The notes below the pieces were generated by a model. The model ran no database searches, was not told the origin of the DNA, and worked only from the letters and a program-made list of their open reading frames with translations. A stretch of DNA of 64,000 bases from Lacticaseibacillus hegangensis. GTDB taxonomy: Bacteria; Bacillota; Bacilli; Lactobacillales; Lactobacillaceae. This document shows, in pieces, positions 24,526-33,397 of this stretch; the first letter of the stretch is position 1, and each line of letters begins with the position of its first letter. The translations under genes and the position numbers were made by a program. Where the stretch lies: NCBI RefSeq assembly GCF_003946465.1, contig NZ_RHOL01000008.1, positions 22,903-86,902 of the forward strand, given 5' to 3'.

Positions 24526-25047
24526 ATGTTAAAGCAAGGTTTTTCGTTTTTGGGGCGGTTTTTTGCGGTGAACGGGTGGGCATCGCTGGTCTTGCTGCTG
24601 GCCGTGCTGTATTTGATTCAGCAAACCTGGCCGCTGGTGTGGGACCTGTATCTGAAAAGTATTCGGCGGACCGTTACCGGCCACTACATCGATTACTTTA
24701 ATCTCAACACCAGCAGCGACGTCGGCAACACCTCTATTCCCGAAACCGAGCACTTCCGCCGCTTCGACTACGAATACGAGGGGCAGCGCTGGCGCGGCCG
24801 CGAGCGTGGCAGTGTCAGTGAGGACCAGGCCAAGCAGTCAGTCGGCCAAAGTGTCACCGTCTACGTGGACCCGCGGCACATCAAACGCGGCCGCACCGCC
24901 TGGGATATCGATGACCAGTCCGTGTTTGTCCCGTTCAAAATCGTCGCCGCGGTCGTGATCATTGGCGTGATTGCGTGGGGCATGAAGGATACCTACCTGT
25001 GGAAGTTGGGCTGGCGCATGATTGGACTCGGCCTGCGGCGGTTGTGA
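24526..25047 (+). CDS. DUF3592-type membrane protein
   Basis: A 173-residue protein with an N-terminal helix (GWASLVLLLAVLYLI), a soluble middle with FDYEYEGQRWRGRERGS and VTVYVDPRHIKRGR, and a second helix (PFKIVAAVVIIGVIAWG). The VYVDP motif and layout match DUF3592. The function is unknown. GGAGGG precedes ATG 24526; an upstream in-frame start at 24487 has none. Confidence 0.75.
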   Translation: MLKQGFSFLGRFFAVNGWASLVLLLAVLYLIQQTWPLVWDLYLKSIRRTVTGHYIDYFNLNTSSDVGNTSIPETEHFRRFDYEYEGQRWRGRERGSVSEDQAKQSVGQSVTVYVDPRHIKRGRTAWDIDDQSVFVPFKIVAAVVIIGVIAWGMKDTYLWKLGWRMIGLGLRRL

Positions 25048-25257
25048 CGCTTCAGCGCTCAAGTGGAAGATGGGTACGCTTTCAGCAAGTGACCGCCCGG
25101 ACTTGGCCCGATTTTCAGCCAAAGCCGCTTGGCCGAATGGACCGAAGTTTGGAAAAAATTTCACGAATCTGAGCATATCCCTTTCATTTTCGGGCAAAAG
25201 TCTGCATAATGTCTAATGACAAGACACCATATTTTTTCATATTTGGAGGAGTTTAAT
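25048..25257. other. Intergenic leader of the binding-protein gene
   Basis: No gene is seen. CATAAT at 25205-25210 could be a -10 box, but I find no matching -35. Confidence 0.3.
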
Positions 25258-26541
25258 ATGACTAAACGCATGAGCCGTGTGCTCGCGTTAGCATTTGGCG
25301 CACTTTTGACAGTCGGCTTGGTCGGCTGTGGCAACAGCAGCAGTCAGTCCGAGGCGGAGCCGGTGAAAATCACGTACTGGCACCGCATGACCGGGTCGTG
25401 GAACAAGGCCCAGCAGAAGACCATCGATGATTTCAACAAGAGTCAAAGCAAGTACAAGGTCGTCGCGACCAGCCAGGGCAGCTATGACGCCCTGCAGCAA
25501 AAGCTGATGGCTGCGGCCAAGAGCAAGACCCTGCCGGTCATGGCGCAGGCGCCGACCACCAACATCGGCGATTACGTCAAAAATGACTTCCTAATCCCGT
25601 GGGATTCGCAGATGCTGCACGGCAGCAACAAGCTGTCCGCCGCCCAGCTCAGCGACATCTACCCGAGCTTCCTGAAGGCCGGCGAGTACAAGGGCAAGTA
25701 TTACGGCCTGCCGTACTCCGAGTCGACGCAGGTCCTGTTTTACAACGAGACCCTGATGAAGAAGTACAACCTGACCATGCCGAAGACCTGGGATGACATT
25801 GAAAAAATGGGTCCGGCCCTCAAGAAGGACGGCCTCGCTACGCTGGCGATGGACCAGTCCTACGACGTCCAGCTTGAAGGCATGGCGATGCAGGCCGGCC
25901 ACAAGCTGATCACGGCGGACGGCAAGGCCAACCTGAACGCACCGACCACGCTGGCGGCGGTCGACAAGATCCTCAGCCTGCGCAAGGCCGGGTACGTCAA
26001 GACGGCGGGGACTGATTACTACTTCACCGTTGCCTTCAGCCAGCAAAAGGCTGTGTTTGGCATCGGCAGCTCCAGCTCCATCGGTTCCGTGCAGGCGCCG
26101 AAGAGCATGAAGTGGGGCACCGCGACTGTGCCGAGCTTCGCTAACGATTCTGTCGCCGAGCCGCTCAACGGGAACGACAACGTGCTGTTCAAGGGCGCAA
26201 GCAAGGCCCAGCAGCAAGGGGCTTGGGCTTTCCAAAAATTCCTGCTGAAAAAGCAGAACGCGGCATACTGGGCCAAGAAGTCCGGCTACGTGCCGATCAC
26301 CAAGAGCGCCACGCAGTCCGCGACCTACCAGAACTACCTGAAGGCCAACCCGACCTTTAAGGCCGCCGTCGACGCGTCCGACACTGCGTTTGCCTCGACT
26401 GTCTTCGCCGGCTACGGCGACTACCGCAATGACCTGATGGATACCGTCGACAGCACGATCTCCAAGGGGACTTCCGGCAAGGATGCGTTTGATGCGCTGC
26501 AGAAGAAGACTGAAGCGATTTTGAAAGAGAATCAGAACTAA
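25258..26541 (+). CDS. Sugar ABC transporter substrate-binding lipoprotein (orphan)
   Basis: A 427-residue family-1 extracellular binding protein. The signal peptide ends in the lipobox LVGCGNSSS, so it is a lipoprotein. WHRMTGSWNKAQQKTIDDFNKSQ is the typical start of UgpB/MalE-like proteins; AWAFQKFLLKKQNAAYWAKKSGYVPI and an RNDLMDTVDSTI-like end follow. GGAGGAG precedes ATG 25258. No permease or ATPase gene is nearby and a terminator follows directly, so it must work with a transporter encoded elsewhere. The ligand is probably a sugar or glycerol phosphate. Confidence 0.9.
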   Translation: MTKRMSRVLALAFGALLTVGLVGCGNSSSQSEAEPVKITYWHRMTGSWNKAQQKTIDDFNKSQSKYKVVATSQGSYDALQQKLMAAAKSKTLPVMAQAPTTNIGDYVKNDFLIPWDSQMLHGSNKLSAAQLSDIYPSFLKAGEYKGKYYGLPYSESTQVLFYNETLMKKYNLTMPKTWDDIEKMGPALKKDGLATLAMDQSYDVQLEGMAMQAGHKLITADGKANLNAPTTLAAVDKILSLRKAGYVKTAGTDYYFTVAFSQQKAVFGIGSSSSIGSVQAPKSMKWGTATVPSFANDSVAEPLNGNDNVLFKGASKAQQQGAWAFQKFLLKKQNAAYWAKKSGYVPITKSATQSATYQNYLKANPTFKAAVDASDTAFASTVFAGYGDYRNDLMDTVDSTISKGTSGKDAFDALQKKTEAILKENQN

Positions 26542-26557
26542 CTTCATCGCAAACCGA

Positions 26558-26593
26558 TCACCCGAGTCACTTCATGACTCGGGTGAATTTTTG
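26558..26593 (+). terminator. Terminator of the binding-protein gene
   Basis: TCACCCGAGTCA pairs perfectly with TGACTCGGGTGA, followed by a T-run. Confidence 0.92.
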
Positions 26594-26661
26594 TCTTACG
26601 GGCGAGGGTTACGCGTTTTACCCTGAGCGCGGTAAAATGAACAGTGAAAGAAGATGTTGAT

Positions 26662-27600
26662 ATGAAGATCACAGTACTCGGCGTCGGCGGTATGGGCAGC
26701 CGGTTCGCCATCATGCTGCATAAGGCGGGCAACGACGTCACGCTGGTCGACGGCTGGCAGGCCAATGTCGACGCGATTCGCAAGGATGGTATCCAGGCCG
26801 AATTCAACGGCAAGCAAGTCACTGAAAAAATGCCGGTGTACACTCCGGCCGAAATCGACAAAAGTGGCATTAAGGCTGACCTGATCGTCGTCTTCCTGAA
26901 GTCCAATCAGCTCGAAGGCATGTTTGAGCAGGTTAAAGCGCTGATCCACCCGGACACTTACGTGCTTTGCCTGTTGAACGGTATTGGCCACGAGGATGTG
27001 CTGGAAAAGTTTGTCGCCAAGGATCACCTGATCCTCGGCATCACGATGTGGACGGCTGGCATGACTGGCCCAGGTCACGTGGTGCTGGTCGGCGACGGCG
27101 AAGTCGAACTGCAGAACTTCGAGCCTGCCGGCAAGGATTTCGCGCTGCAAGTCGTCGACGTGTTCAAAGGGGCCGGCCTGAACCCGAAGTACAGTGACAA
27201 CGTGAAATACTCGATTTGGCGCAAGGCCTGCGTTAACGGCACGCTGAACGTCTTGTGCGCGCTGCTGGATTGTAACATTGGTGAGTTCGGCAAGACCCGC
27301 GAAGCACCTGACCTGCTGCACACCATCATTGGTGAGTTTGCAGCAGTCGCCAAGCACGAAGGCGTCGAGCTCGATCAGGCCGAGGTTTACGATCACGTCT
27401 CGGCGACCTTCACCGCCGACATTGCGGATCACTATCCATCCATGCATCAAGACCTCGTGCAGCACCACCGCGTGACCGAGGTCGACTTCATTGATGGCGC
27501 CGTGGCGCGCAAGGGTAAGAAGTACGGGATCGCCACCCCGTATTGCACGCTGTTGACCCAGCTGATCCATGCCAAGGAGCAGTTGGTCGGGGCGAAATAG
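26662..27600 (+). CDS. Ketopantoate reductase-like (PanE/ApbA family)
   Basis: A 312-residue NADPH-dependent oxidoreductase. The Rossmann loop MKITVLGVGGMGSRFAIML opens the protein, then IVVFLKSNQLEGM, CLLNGIGHEDVL and the C-terminal all-helical domain with WRKACVNGTLNVLCALLDCNIGEF. In lactic acid bacteria such enzymes also reduce branched 2-keto acids, so 2-dehydropantoate is not certain. The start could be GTG 26644, but the Rossmann strand begins at ATG 26662. It is a single-gene unit ended by a strong terminator. Confidence 0.85.
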   Translation: MKITVLGVGGMGSRFAIMLHKAGNDVTLVDGWQANVDAIRKDGIQAEFNGKQVTEKMPVYTPAEIDKSGIKADLIVVFLKSNQLEGMFEQVKALIHPDTYVLCLLNGIGHEDVLEKFVAKDHLILGITMWTAGMTGPGHVVLVGDGEVELQNFEPAGKDFALQVVDVFKGAGLNPKYSDNVKYSIWRKACVNGTLNVLCALLDCNIGEFGKTREAPDLLHTIIGEFAAVAKHEGVELDQAEVYDHVSATFTADIADHYPSMHQDLVQHHRVTEVDFIDGAVARKGKKYGIATPYCTLLTQLIHAKEQLVGAK

Positions 27601-27616
27601 GCTGGAAAATAGCACG

Positions 27617-27652
27617 ACAAAAGCGCTGGCACAATATGCCGGCGCTTTTGTG
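27617..27652 (+). terminator. Terminator of the reductase gene
   Basis: ACAAAAGCGC pairs with GCGCTTTTGT, with GGC/GCC extension inside. Confidence 0.88.
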
Positions 27653-27979
27653 TTACACGTGGAACGGTGATTGGAACTAGGAAGTTCCTTCCTGTTTAAC
27701 AGTGTGCTAGAAGTCATTGTGTCTCGCATATGGAGAGGCAGATGAAGATTAGCGGAAGGCGTGGTTGAACGCCAATTTGCGGCAGCAGGAAAAACTGAGT
27801 GGCATCATTCTTCGATGGGCACCACACCGATTTTTTCGTTCTGGCCCGAGGGCACCGCGCACTGGCGACCATCGCCGACGATTCAGCCGCCACCCAAGTG
27901 TCAACGAATTTGCTTGAATCCTCCCTGATTATTGGTACACTAATTCTAATTACTTTTTAATGGTCTGGGGGCGACGGCA
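27653..27979. other. Intergenic stretch, no recognised gene
   Basis: A 16-bp palindrome GGAACT-AGGA-AGTTCC lies at 27673-27688. One plus-strand frame before 27960 looks codon-like but has no start or site, so it may be an old remnant. Nothing else is recognised. Confidence 0.4.
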
Positions 27980-28687
27980 GTGACAGGTGACTTATCTTTT
28001 CGTGCGGGGTTGAAAGACGTGTTGCCGACGGTATTTGGCTACATCGGCGTCGGGCTCGCGTTCGGCGTTGTCGCGCACACCGCCGGTATCGCCTGGTGGC
28101 TGGTCGCGCTGATGTCGCTGATCGTCTACGGCGGGTCGGTGCAATTCGTACTGGCGACGATGCTGGCTGCCGCGAGTCCCATCAGCGCGATGTTGGTGTC
28201 TGCCATTTTGATCAACTCCCGCATGAGCCTGATGAGCATGACTGTCGCGCCGTACATTAAAGAGGAATCGCTGCTGCAGAACATCATGATTGGGACGCTA
28301 CTGACCGACGAGACGTTCGCGCTGTCGATGAACAAGGTCAACTACACCGATCACAAGCTGAAGCCGGCGTGGTTTCACGCGGCTAACGTCGGCGCGTATC
28401 TCGTGTGGATGCTGGCGACGGTGGTCGGGGCGCTACTCGGCGGGCTGATTCCGAACCCGAACGCGTTTGGCCTGGATTTTGCCGCGGTCGCAATGTTCAT
28501 CGGGCTCTTGTATCTGCAGATGATTGGTGACCGCAGTAAGCCGCTGGTGCGCCAGGCGCAGATCGTAGTCGTGGTCATGGTGATGATGTACGTGCTGATG
28601 CGCTTTTTCCCGGGGTCGACGGCGATGCTGATCGCAACGGTGGCCGGCTGCCTGATTGGAATGGGGGTCGAGCGCGCGCATGTCTAA
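27980..28687 (+). CDS. azlC: Branched-chain amino acid exporter, AzlC subunit
   Basis: A 235-residue membrane protein of the AzlC/BrnF family. PTVFGYIGVGLAFGVVAHTAG and ALMSLIVYGGSVQFVLATMLAA are the conserved first half, followed by ILINSRMSLMSMTVAPY. The start is GTG 27980 with only a weak ribosome site. It overlaps azlD by 8 bases, as usual for this two-component exporter. No Lrp-type regulator is adjacent. Confidence 0.9.
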   Translation: MTGDLSFRAGLKDVLPTVFGYIGVGLAFGVVAHTAGIAWWLVALMSLIVYGGSVQFVLATMLAAASPISAMLVSAILINSRMSLMSMTVAPYIKEESLLQNIMIGTLLTDETFALSMNKVNYTDHKLKPAWFHAANVGAYLVWMLATVVGALLGGLIPNPNAFGLDFAAVAMFIGLLYLQMIGDRSKPLVRQAQIVVVVMVMMYVLMRFFPGSTAMLIATVAGCLIGMGVERAHV

Positions 28688-29009
28688 TTCATATGTCCTG
28701 ATGACGATCCTCGCGTGCGGTTTTGCACTGTGGCTGCTAAAAGTCGTGCCGCTGATCCTGGCAAAAGCATTCCGCTTCCCCAAGCCGCTGGTGCAATTCC
28801 TGTCGTTTGTCCCGATTGCGATTTTTGCCGCGATCATCGCTGAAAATATCTTCGTTTATCACCAAGGCGCCTGGCCGGGCATCAACTGGGAGAACCTGCT
28901 GGCGTCGGTGCCGGCGGTGATCACGGCTGTGGTGTCCAAGAGTCTGCTGGCGGTCGTGATCGTTGGCGTCGTCGCGATGGCGCTGATCCGGCTGCTCGGC
29001 TGGGGATGA
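28680..29009 (+). CDS. azlD: Branched-chain amino acid exporter, AzlD subunit
   Basis: A 109-residue protein with four membrane helices: MTILACGFALWLLKVVPLIL, LVQFLSFVPIAIFAAIIAENIF, LASVPAVITAVVS and SLLAVVIVGVVAMALIRLL. This is the small AzlD/BrnE partner. ATG 28680 overlaps the azlC stop, indicating coupled translation. Confidence 0.9.
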   Translation: MSNSYVLMTILACGFALWLLKVVPLILAKAFRFPKPLVQFLSFVPIAIFAAIIAENIFVYHQGAWPGINWENLLASVPAVITAVVSKSLLAVVIVGVVAMALIRLLGWG

Positions 29010-29048
29010 AAATGCACTGACCACTTTGTAGAGGTTGGTGCATTTTTT
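29009..29048 (+). terminator. Terminator of azlCD
   Basis: AAAATGCAC pairs with GTGCATTTT, then a T-run follows. It begins at the last base of the azlD stop codon. Confidence 0.85.
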
Positions 29049-29553
29049 GCAGTTTAATAGCGCCATAGCAGCGTTTTGACTCTGAATGATTAGAAACGAG
29101 GTGGCTGGAATAAAGTCGATAGGCAACTTGGATGGCTGACGGCAGAGAAGGATTTTGAGTTAAATATTTTTCTTGCAATTGTCTGAGAAAGCGTTTCAAG
29201 AATGTCACAAGTGACAGATTGAGTCTTGATCCGGACGCTTGAGAATTGAGGTAACAGTTGAGATTGTAGGTATAGGCGCTTTTTTGTAAATTAAACGTTG
29301 TAAAGGCAACCTTGAACCGTCCAATTGTAAAGACTATATTCGGAATGAGGGGCAATTGTTCTTCAACCGTTCAAATGCGCATGGAAGATAAGGTACACAT
29401 TGCTCCTTCGTCTTTTTTTGAGATAAGGCTGGCGCTCGTGAACCAAGCGGAAGAGGAGTCGGTTCTTGATTTGCCCGGGTTGATTCACTGCTTTCCAAAT
29501 GATCATTGGGGAGCAAGATCTTATTTTTAAATAGAATTGATGAAAGGAGAACT
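29049..29553. other. Long AT-richer leader upstream of the EIIC gene
   Basis: Base composition drops sharply here. A palindrome TGTCAC-AA-GTGACA lies at 29203-29216 and a GAAAGCGTTTC dyad resembling a poor cre site at 29187-29197. A frame at 29312-29530 has no good site and is not called. No riboswitch or antiterminator site was recognised. Confidence 0.45.
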
Positions 29554-29595
29554 ATGTGCACCTTCCTCAGTCTTCCGCAGGTATATAGCAGGTGA
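29554..29595 (+). CDS. Putative 13-residue leader peptide
   Basis: ATGAAAGGAGAACT places AAAGGAG 4-5 bases before an ATG at 29554. The frame reads MCTFLSLPQVYSR and stops at 29593-29595, five bases before the EIIC start. The site is far stronger than that of EIIC itself, which suggests translational coupling. The short length makes this uncertain. Confidence 0.4.
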   Translation: MCTFLSLPQVYSR

Positions 29596-29600
29596 AAAAT

Positions 29601-31001
29601 ATGACTGATGCAGGTAATTCCGGCAAGTCATTTAAGGACAAGATTGGCGACTGGGCCGGACGTTTCTCCGGTTCTCGCTTCGTCCGTGCAATTATGCAAG
29701 CCGGTTATAGTGTCATTACGTTCTCAATTGTTGGGGCTATGTTTTTAATTCTGACCGTGCTGCCACAAGCGTTTCCGATTCCAGGATTTGCCGCGTGGTA
29801 CGCAAATACGATTGGGCGTTTCACAAACTTATTCCAGGTAGTCTTTAACTCTACCATGGGGATTCTGGCGCTTGTGTTCTCTGGTACGTTCACGTATACG
29901 TATACAAAGATCTACCGTGATGAAGAGCACATTGCTTTAAATCCTCTCTATGGCCTTTGGTTGTTCATGATGGGCATGTTTATTACGGTGCCTCAACTAG
30001 TCTGGAAGGGTGGCATGATTCAGTTTGTCACTTCACTAAACAAAAATAATATTATCGGTGGGGGCTATGCGGTTTCTGCTGGCGGCATTACTCGGATCGG
30101 TTCAGTTGGGATTTTCACGGGGTTAGTTGTTGGTTGGATTACCGTGCAAATCTATCGGTTTACGATTAAGCATGACTGGCGGATCAAGATGCCGAGTTCA
30201 GTCCCAGAAGGCGTTTCAAATTCATTTAGTGCATTGATTCCTGGTGCTTGCGTTGCGGTTGTAATCACGTTGTTGAATTTGATTCTGATTCTTGCCGGGA
30301 CGGATATCTTCAAGGTTCTTTACATTCCATTTTCTTTCATCAGCAATATTGCTGATACGTGGTGGGGCTTTCTGTTTATTATGTTTCTGGCTCAGTTCCT
30401 TTGGTGGTTCGGGGTTCATGGCGCGACTATCACGTCTTCGTTCTTTACTCCAATTACCTTGGCTAACGTTGCCGCCAATGTTCGCGGTGCGCACTATTTC
30501 TTTGCCGGCGATCCTGTCAATGCGTTTGTTACCATTGGCGGTTCGGGCGCGACACTAGGGCTCGCAATCTGGTTGGCAACGCGTGCGAAGTCTGTGCAAC
30601 TAAAGGAAATTGGTCGAGTCGAAATTGTACCAGCTGTCTTTAATATTAATGAGCCAATTCTTTTCGGGTTGCCGATTGTCTACAACATTCAGCTGTTCAT
30701 TCCCTTTATCTGCGCACCACTGGTTTCAGGCGCGATTGCCTATATTGCAATTACGACCAGACTGGTACCGAAGATTATTCTCCAGCAACCATGGCCTACT
30801 CCAGTTGGCTTGAGTGGGTTCATTGCTACAGCCAGTTGGAAAGGTGCTGTGCTTTCTGTGGTTTGCGCGATTTCTGCCTTTCTTGTTTGGTACCCATTCA
30901 TTCGGCACTATGATCATATGTTGTTGATGAACGAACAATCGGCAGACGCTAAAAAAGAGGCAGAAACACCAGCGGAAAAACCTGCAACGGCTGATAATTA
31001 G
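29601..31001 (+). CDS. PTS EIIC, lactose/cellobiose-type (orphan)
   Basis: A 466-residue membrane protein of the EIIC-Lac/Cel superfamily, with about ten helices. The substrate-binding hallmark is VFNINEPILFGLPIVYN, with FGVHGATITSSFFTPI and GGSGATLGLAI before it. It should translocate a beta-glucoside or related sugar, phosphorylated by EIIB. Neither an EIIA nor an EIIB of the Lac type is found in the window. A Gfo/Idh oxidoreductase gene lies just downstream. Start ATG 29601 is chosen over GTG 29592 because AGGTG precedes it. Confidence 0.88.
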   Translation: MTDAGNSGKSFKDKIGDWAGRFSGSRFVRAIMQAGYSVITFSIVGAMFLILTVLPQAFPIPGFAAWYANTIGRFTNLFQVVFNSTMGILALVFSGTFTYTYTKIYRDEEHIALNPLYGLWLFMMGMFITVPQLVWKGGMIQFVTSLNKNNIIGGGYAVSAGGITRIGSVGIFTGLVVGWITVQIYRFTIKHDWRIKMPSSVPEGVSNSFSALIPGACVAVVITLLNLILILAGTDIFKVLYIPFSFISNIADTWWGFLFIMFLAQFLWWFGVHGATITSSFFTPITLANVAANVRGAHYFFAGDPVNAFVTIGGSGATLGLAIWLATRAKSVQLKEIGRVEIVPAVFNINEPILFGLPIVYNIQLFIPFICAPLVSGAIAYIAITTRLVPKIILQQPWPTPVGLSGFIATASWKGAVLSVVCAISAFLVWYPFIRHYDHMLLMNEQSADAKKEAETPAEKPATADN

Positions 31002-31023
31002 TCGATATTTGCTTTTATCAGAT

Positions 31024-31051
31024 CACCCCGAGCTACCTCGGGGTGTTTTTT
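31024..31051 (+). terminator. Terminator of the EIIC gene
   Basis: CACCCCGAG pairs with CTCGGGGTG across a 4-base loop, followed by TTTTTT. Confidence 0.92.
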
Positions 31052-31081
31052 GGAAGCTTAGTTTATCGATGATGAAGGTAG

Positions 31082-31109
31082 TTTACAAAGTCTGAGCATT
31101 TTATAGTAT
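31082..31109 (+). promoter_or_regulatory. Promoter of the first Gfo/Idh gene
   Basis: TTTACA (31082-31087) and TAGTAT (31104-31109) are 16 bp apart, 24 bases before the start codon. Confidence 0.55.
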
Positions 31110-31132
31110 TCGATGATACGGGAGGTATTGAT

Positions 31133-32161
31133 TTGTTGAATATAGCGTATATTGGCAACGGTAAGAGCGCCAACCGTTATCACATTCCTTTTTCCCGACG
31201 CGTGAATGAAATTCGAATTAGCAAGATATTTTCTCCAGTTGAAACTCCCTGGCAGAAGATTCCTGATGTTGTTTATGTGAGTGATTTGGATTCCATATTA
31301 AATGATTCAAAAATTCAGGTTGTGGTTATCTGCACACCACCACAAACCCACTATGATTTGGCAACACGGGCTTTGCAGCACGGAAAGAATGTTGTCCTGG
31401 AGAAACCCTTCACTAGCAGCGTTGCCGAGGCCAAAGCGCTTTTTGCTTTGGCGCATAAGCAGGGTGTATTGCTTGAGGCCTATCAGAATCGACGTTTCGA
31501 CGGTGACTTTCTGACGGTTCAAAAGGTAATTAAGAGTGGTAAATTGGGAAATGTGTATGAAGTTGAGGACAACTTTGATTACTATCGGCCGCAGCAGTCC
31601 GAGCAAGTTACGAAGTATGATCGATTTAGCACCTTTTTGTACGGCCATGCCTGCCATACGGTTGACCAGGTAATTTCTTTTTGGGGCGCACCCAAGAATG
31701 TACACTACGATGTACGGCAACTACTTGGCAAAAACCACATGAGCGACTATTTTGACTTGGATCTCTATTATCCTAATCAGTTAAAAGTTGAAGTTAAGTC
31801 AAGTTACTTCAGACTAAATTATCGTCCTTCGTTTGTAGTTTATGGCACCAAGGGTCGTTTTATACATGAATTACCGGATATTCAGGAGAAACAGTTGAAG
31901 GAGTTCTACATGCCTATAGCTGAACATCCTGACTTTGGAGTGGAAACCCCTGATCGGTGGGGGAAACTTTCGTATATTTCGAAAGACGGCACTTACCACG
32001 AAGAGAAGGTCCCGACCGAGAAAGGAAACTACAGTCTATACTATGAAGGTTTGGTTGATACTCTCGAGCATGGGGCGAAACCAATTGTTTCAGAAGATGA
32101 AACGTTAGCGCTAATGACGGTTCTGGAGAATGGGGCAAAAGAACAAGAAGGTCAACTTTAA
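31133..32161 (+). CDS. Gfo/Idh/MocA-family oxidoreductase (AT-rich copy)
   Basis: A 342-residue NAD(P)-dependent sugar or inositol oxidoreductase. The Rossmann loop is IAYIGNGKSANRYHIPF, the catalytic motif VVLEKPFTSSVAEAK, and the C-terminal sheet domain follows from about residue 125. The start is TTG 31133, 7 bases after GGAGG. The protein is a close paralogue of the one at 33398, yet its DNA is clearly AT-richer, so the two probably have different histories. It may act on a sugar imported by the neighbouring EIIC; that link is inferred. Confidence 0.88.
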   Translation: MLNIAYIGNGKSANRYHIPFSRRVNEIRISKIFSPVETPWQKIPDVVYVSDLDSILNDSKIQVVVICTPPQTHYDLATRALQHGKNVVLEKPFTSSVAEAKALFALAHKQGVLLEAYQNRRFDGDFLTVQKVIKSGKLGNVYEVEDNFDYYRPQQSEQVTKYDRFSTFLYGHACHTVDQVISFWGAPKNVHYDVRQLLGKNHMSDYFDLDLYYPNQLKVEVKSSYFRLNYRPSFVVYGTKGRFIHELPDIQEKQLKEFYMPIAEHPDFGVETPDRWGKLSYISKDGTYHEEKVPTEKGNYSLYYEGLVDTLEHGAKPIVSEDETLALMTVLENGAKEQEGQL

Positions 32162-32164
32162 GTT

Positions 32165-32209
32165 AAAAATGAGCTTATCCTCTGTGTGAGTGAGGTAAGC
32201 TCATTTTTT
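32165..32209. terminator. Bidirectional terminator
   Basis: AAAAATGAGCTTA pairs with TAAGCTCATTTTTT, with CCTC/GAGG continuing the stem. It separates the oxidoreductase gene from the convergent LPXTG gene. Confidence 0.9.
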
Positions 32210-32218
32210 GTTGTCGGA

Positions 32219-33229
32219 TTACACGTGTCTTTTGTGTAAAAGAGCGATGGCAGTTTCCAACAGGGTGATTAATCCGAAGGCAGTGATGGCAGTATTATAT
32301 TGCTCACCCGTTTGCGGCAGTTTGTTTCGGTGTTGGTTCTGGTTACTCAAAGTGTTCCTGGGATTGGTTGGTTGCTTGTTTGAAACGGAATGAATCGGAC
32401 TAGGATTTTGCGTATGATCCGGGGCTGGCGCCGGTTTCGGCTTGGGCTCTGGCTCAGGTTTGGGTTCAGGCTTCAGTTGAGGCTTGGACTCTGGCTGTGG
32501 CTCTGGCTTGGACTCAGGTTTTGGTTCTGGTTTTGGTTCTGGCTTTGGTTCTGGTTTTGGTTCTGGCTCTGGTTTTGGTTCTGGTTTCGGTTCAGGTTTT
32601 GGCTCCGGTTTCGGCTCTGGTTTTGGTTCAGGCTTCGGTTCAGGTTTTGGCTCTGGCTTTGGTTCGGGTTTCGGTTCAGGTTTCGGTTCAGGTTTCGGTT
32701 CTGGTTTCTCCGGCACGCTCTGCGCGACAATGACGAAAGTTTGCCCGTGGCCGTATTTACTGTTTTTGCCGCCATCGGTGCGCTCAATGTGGATGTATGA
32801 GACAACGGGGATCGTGCTCGTTTCGCCGTGAATGGTGATGCTGAAGTGGATCGTAAAGCTGCCTTTGGCTGCCGTTGGATCGTCCGAAGTGGCGCTGCCC
32901 AAGACTTGCACCTTCACGTTGGGATTGTCCGAGATGAGTGTCAGGTGCTCGAGCGGCAGTCGGCCATCGGCACCATAGTAGCCGACAGCACAGGTGCCTT
33001 GGTAAGTTTTGTCAGCGGTCACCTTCATGACGTCTGAGTTGTGAGCGACGCCGTCGATCTTGAAATCAAAACTGCTGGGATAAAATATTGCCGCGACGTT
33101 AGGTGCTAGCTTTGTGGCGGCTGCCCGGGCTGTCACGGCTGTTGCGGCGTGTGTGGTTTGTGGGTTGACTGGTGCGACGCCGAGCAGCGCCAAGGCGCTA
33201 ACGGCGGTGAACAAAGTACGCTTTTTCAT
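32219..33229 (-). CDS. LPXTG-anchored surface protein with Pro-Glu-Pro-Lys repeats
   Basis: A 336-residue secreted protein. Residues 1-28 are a signal peptide ending TTHAA. A globular domain of about 140 residues ([21 protein letters not shown] to [11 protein letters not shown]) follows and is not recognised. Then about 95 residues of PEPK repeats form a stiff wall-spanning stalk. The C-terminus has the sortase signal LPQTG, a hydrophobic helix and KRH. The stalk and small head suit an adhesin or wall protein. It lies between two paralogous oxidoreductase genes on the other strand. Confidence 0.88.
   Translation of the reverse strand: MKKRTLFTAVSALALLGVAPVNPQTTHAATAVTARAAATKLAPNVAAIFYPSSFDFKIDGVAHNSDVMKVTADKTYQGTCAVGYYGADGRLPLEHLTLISDNPNVKVQVLGSATSDDPTAAKGSFTIHFSITIHGETSTIPVVSYIHIERTDGGKNSKYGHGQTFVIVAQSVPEKPEPKPEPKPEPKPEPKPEPKPEPKPEPKPEPKPEPKPEPKPEPKPEPEPKPEPKPEPKPEPKPESKPEPQPESKPQLKPEPKPEPEPKPKPAPAPDHTQNPSPIHSVSNKQPTNPRNTLSNQNQHRNKLPQTGEQYNTAITAFGLITLLETAIALLHKRHV
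32430..32712 (-). repeat. In-frame 12-base repeat coding PEPK units
   Basis: The plus strand shows runs of GGTTCTGGTTTT-like 12-mers with third-base variation, encoding PEPK on the reverse strand with PESK, PEPQ and PQLK variants toward the C-terminal end. Copy number probably varies between strains. Confidence 0.9.
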
Positions 33230-33397
33230 GAGTATAATCCTCCTATCAGGGGGATTGTAACAGGCAGTCTAGACCAATGCTATCGTTTTAAGCGAACCCC
33301 AACTGAAGTTTCATGCCTCGCTCATTCGGCCTGGCTTTTGTATTTCCGCGCCGGTTCGGCTAAAGTTAACGTGAACGATTTCATGGGAGGTAATACG

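Noticed and set aside
26596..27729. Reverse ORF of 377 codons
   Set aside because: It lies antisense to the ketopantoate-reductase-like gene and its terminator; the plus strand has clear family motifs.
29187..29197. cre site upstream of EIIC
   Set aside because: Only the inner GAAAGCGTTTC dyad fits; three consensus positions fail, unlike the good sites at 34502, 43824 and 49670.
29312..29530. 72-codon ORF upstream of EIIC
   Set aside because: No ribosome site and no recognisable motif; probably part of the long leader.
32430..32712. Short tandem repeats considered as a CRISPR array
   Set aside because: The units are 12 bases, adjacent, without spacers, and in frame with a surface protein.
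32390..32831. Plus-strand ORFs rich in Phe/Gly/Ser/Trp/Leu, looking like a repetitive protein
   Set aside because: They are the other strand of the PEPK repeat of the LPXTG gene, which has a signal peptide and sorting signal.
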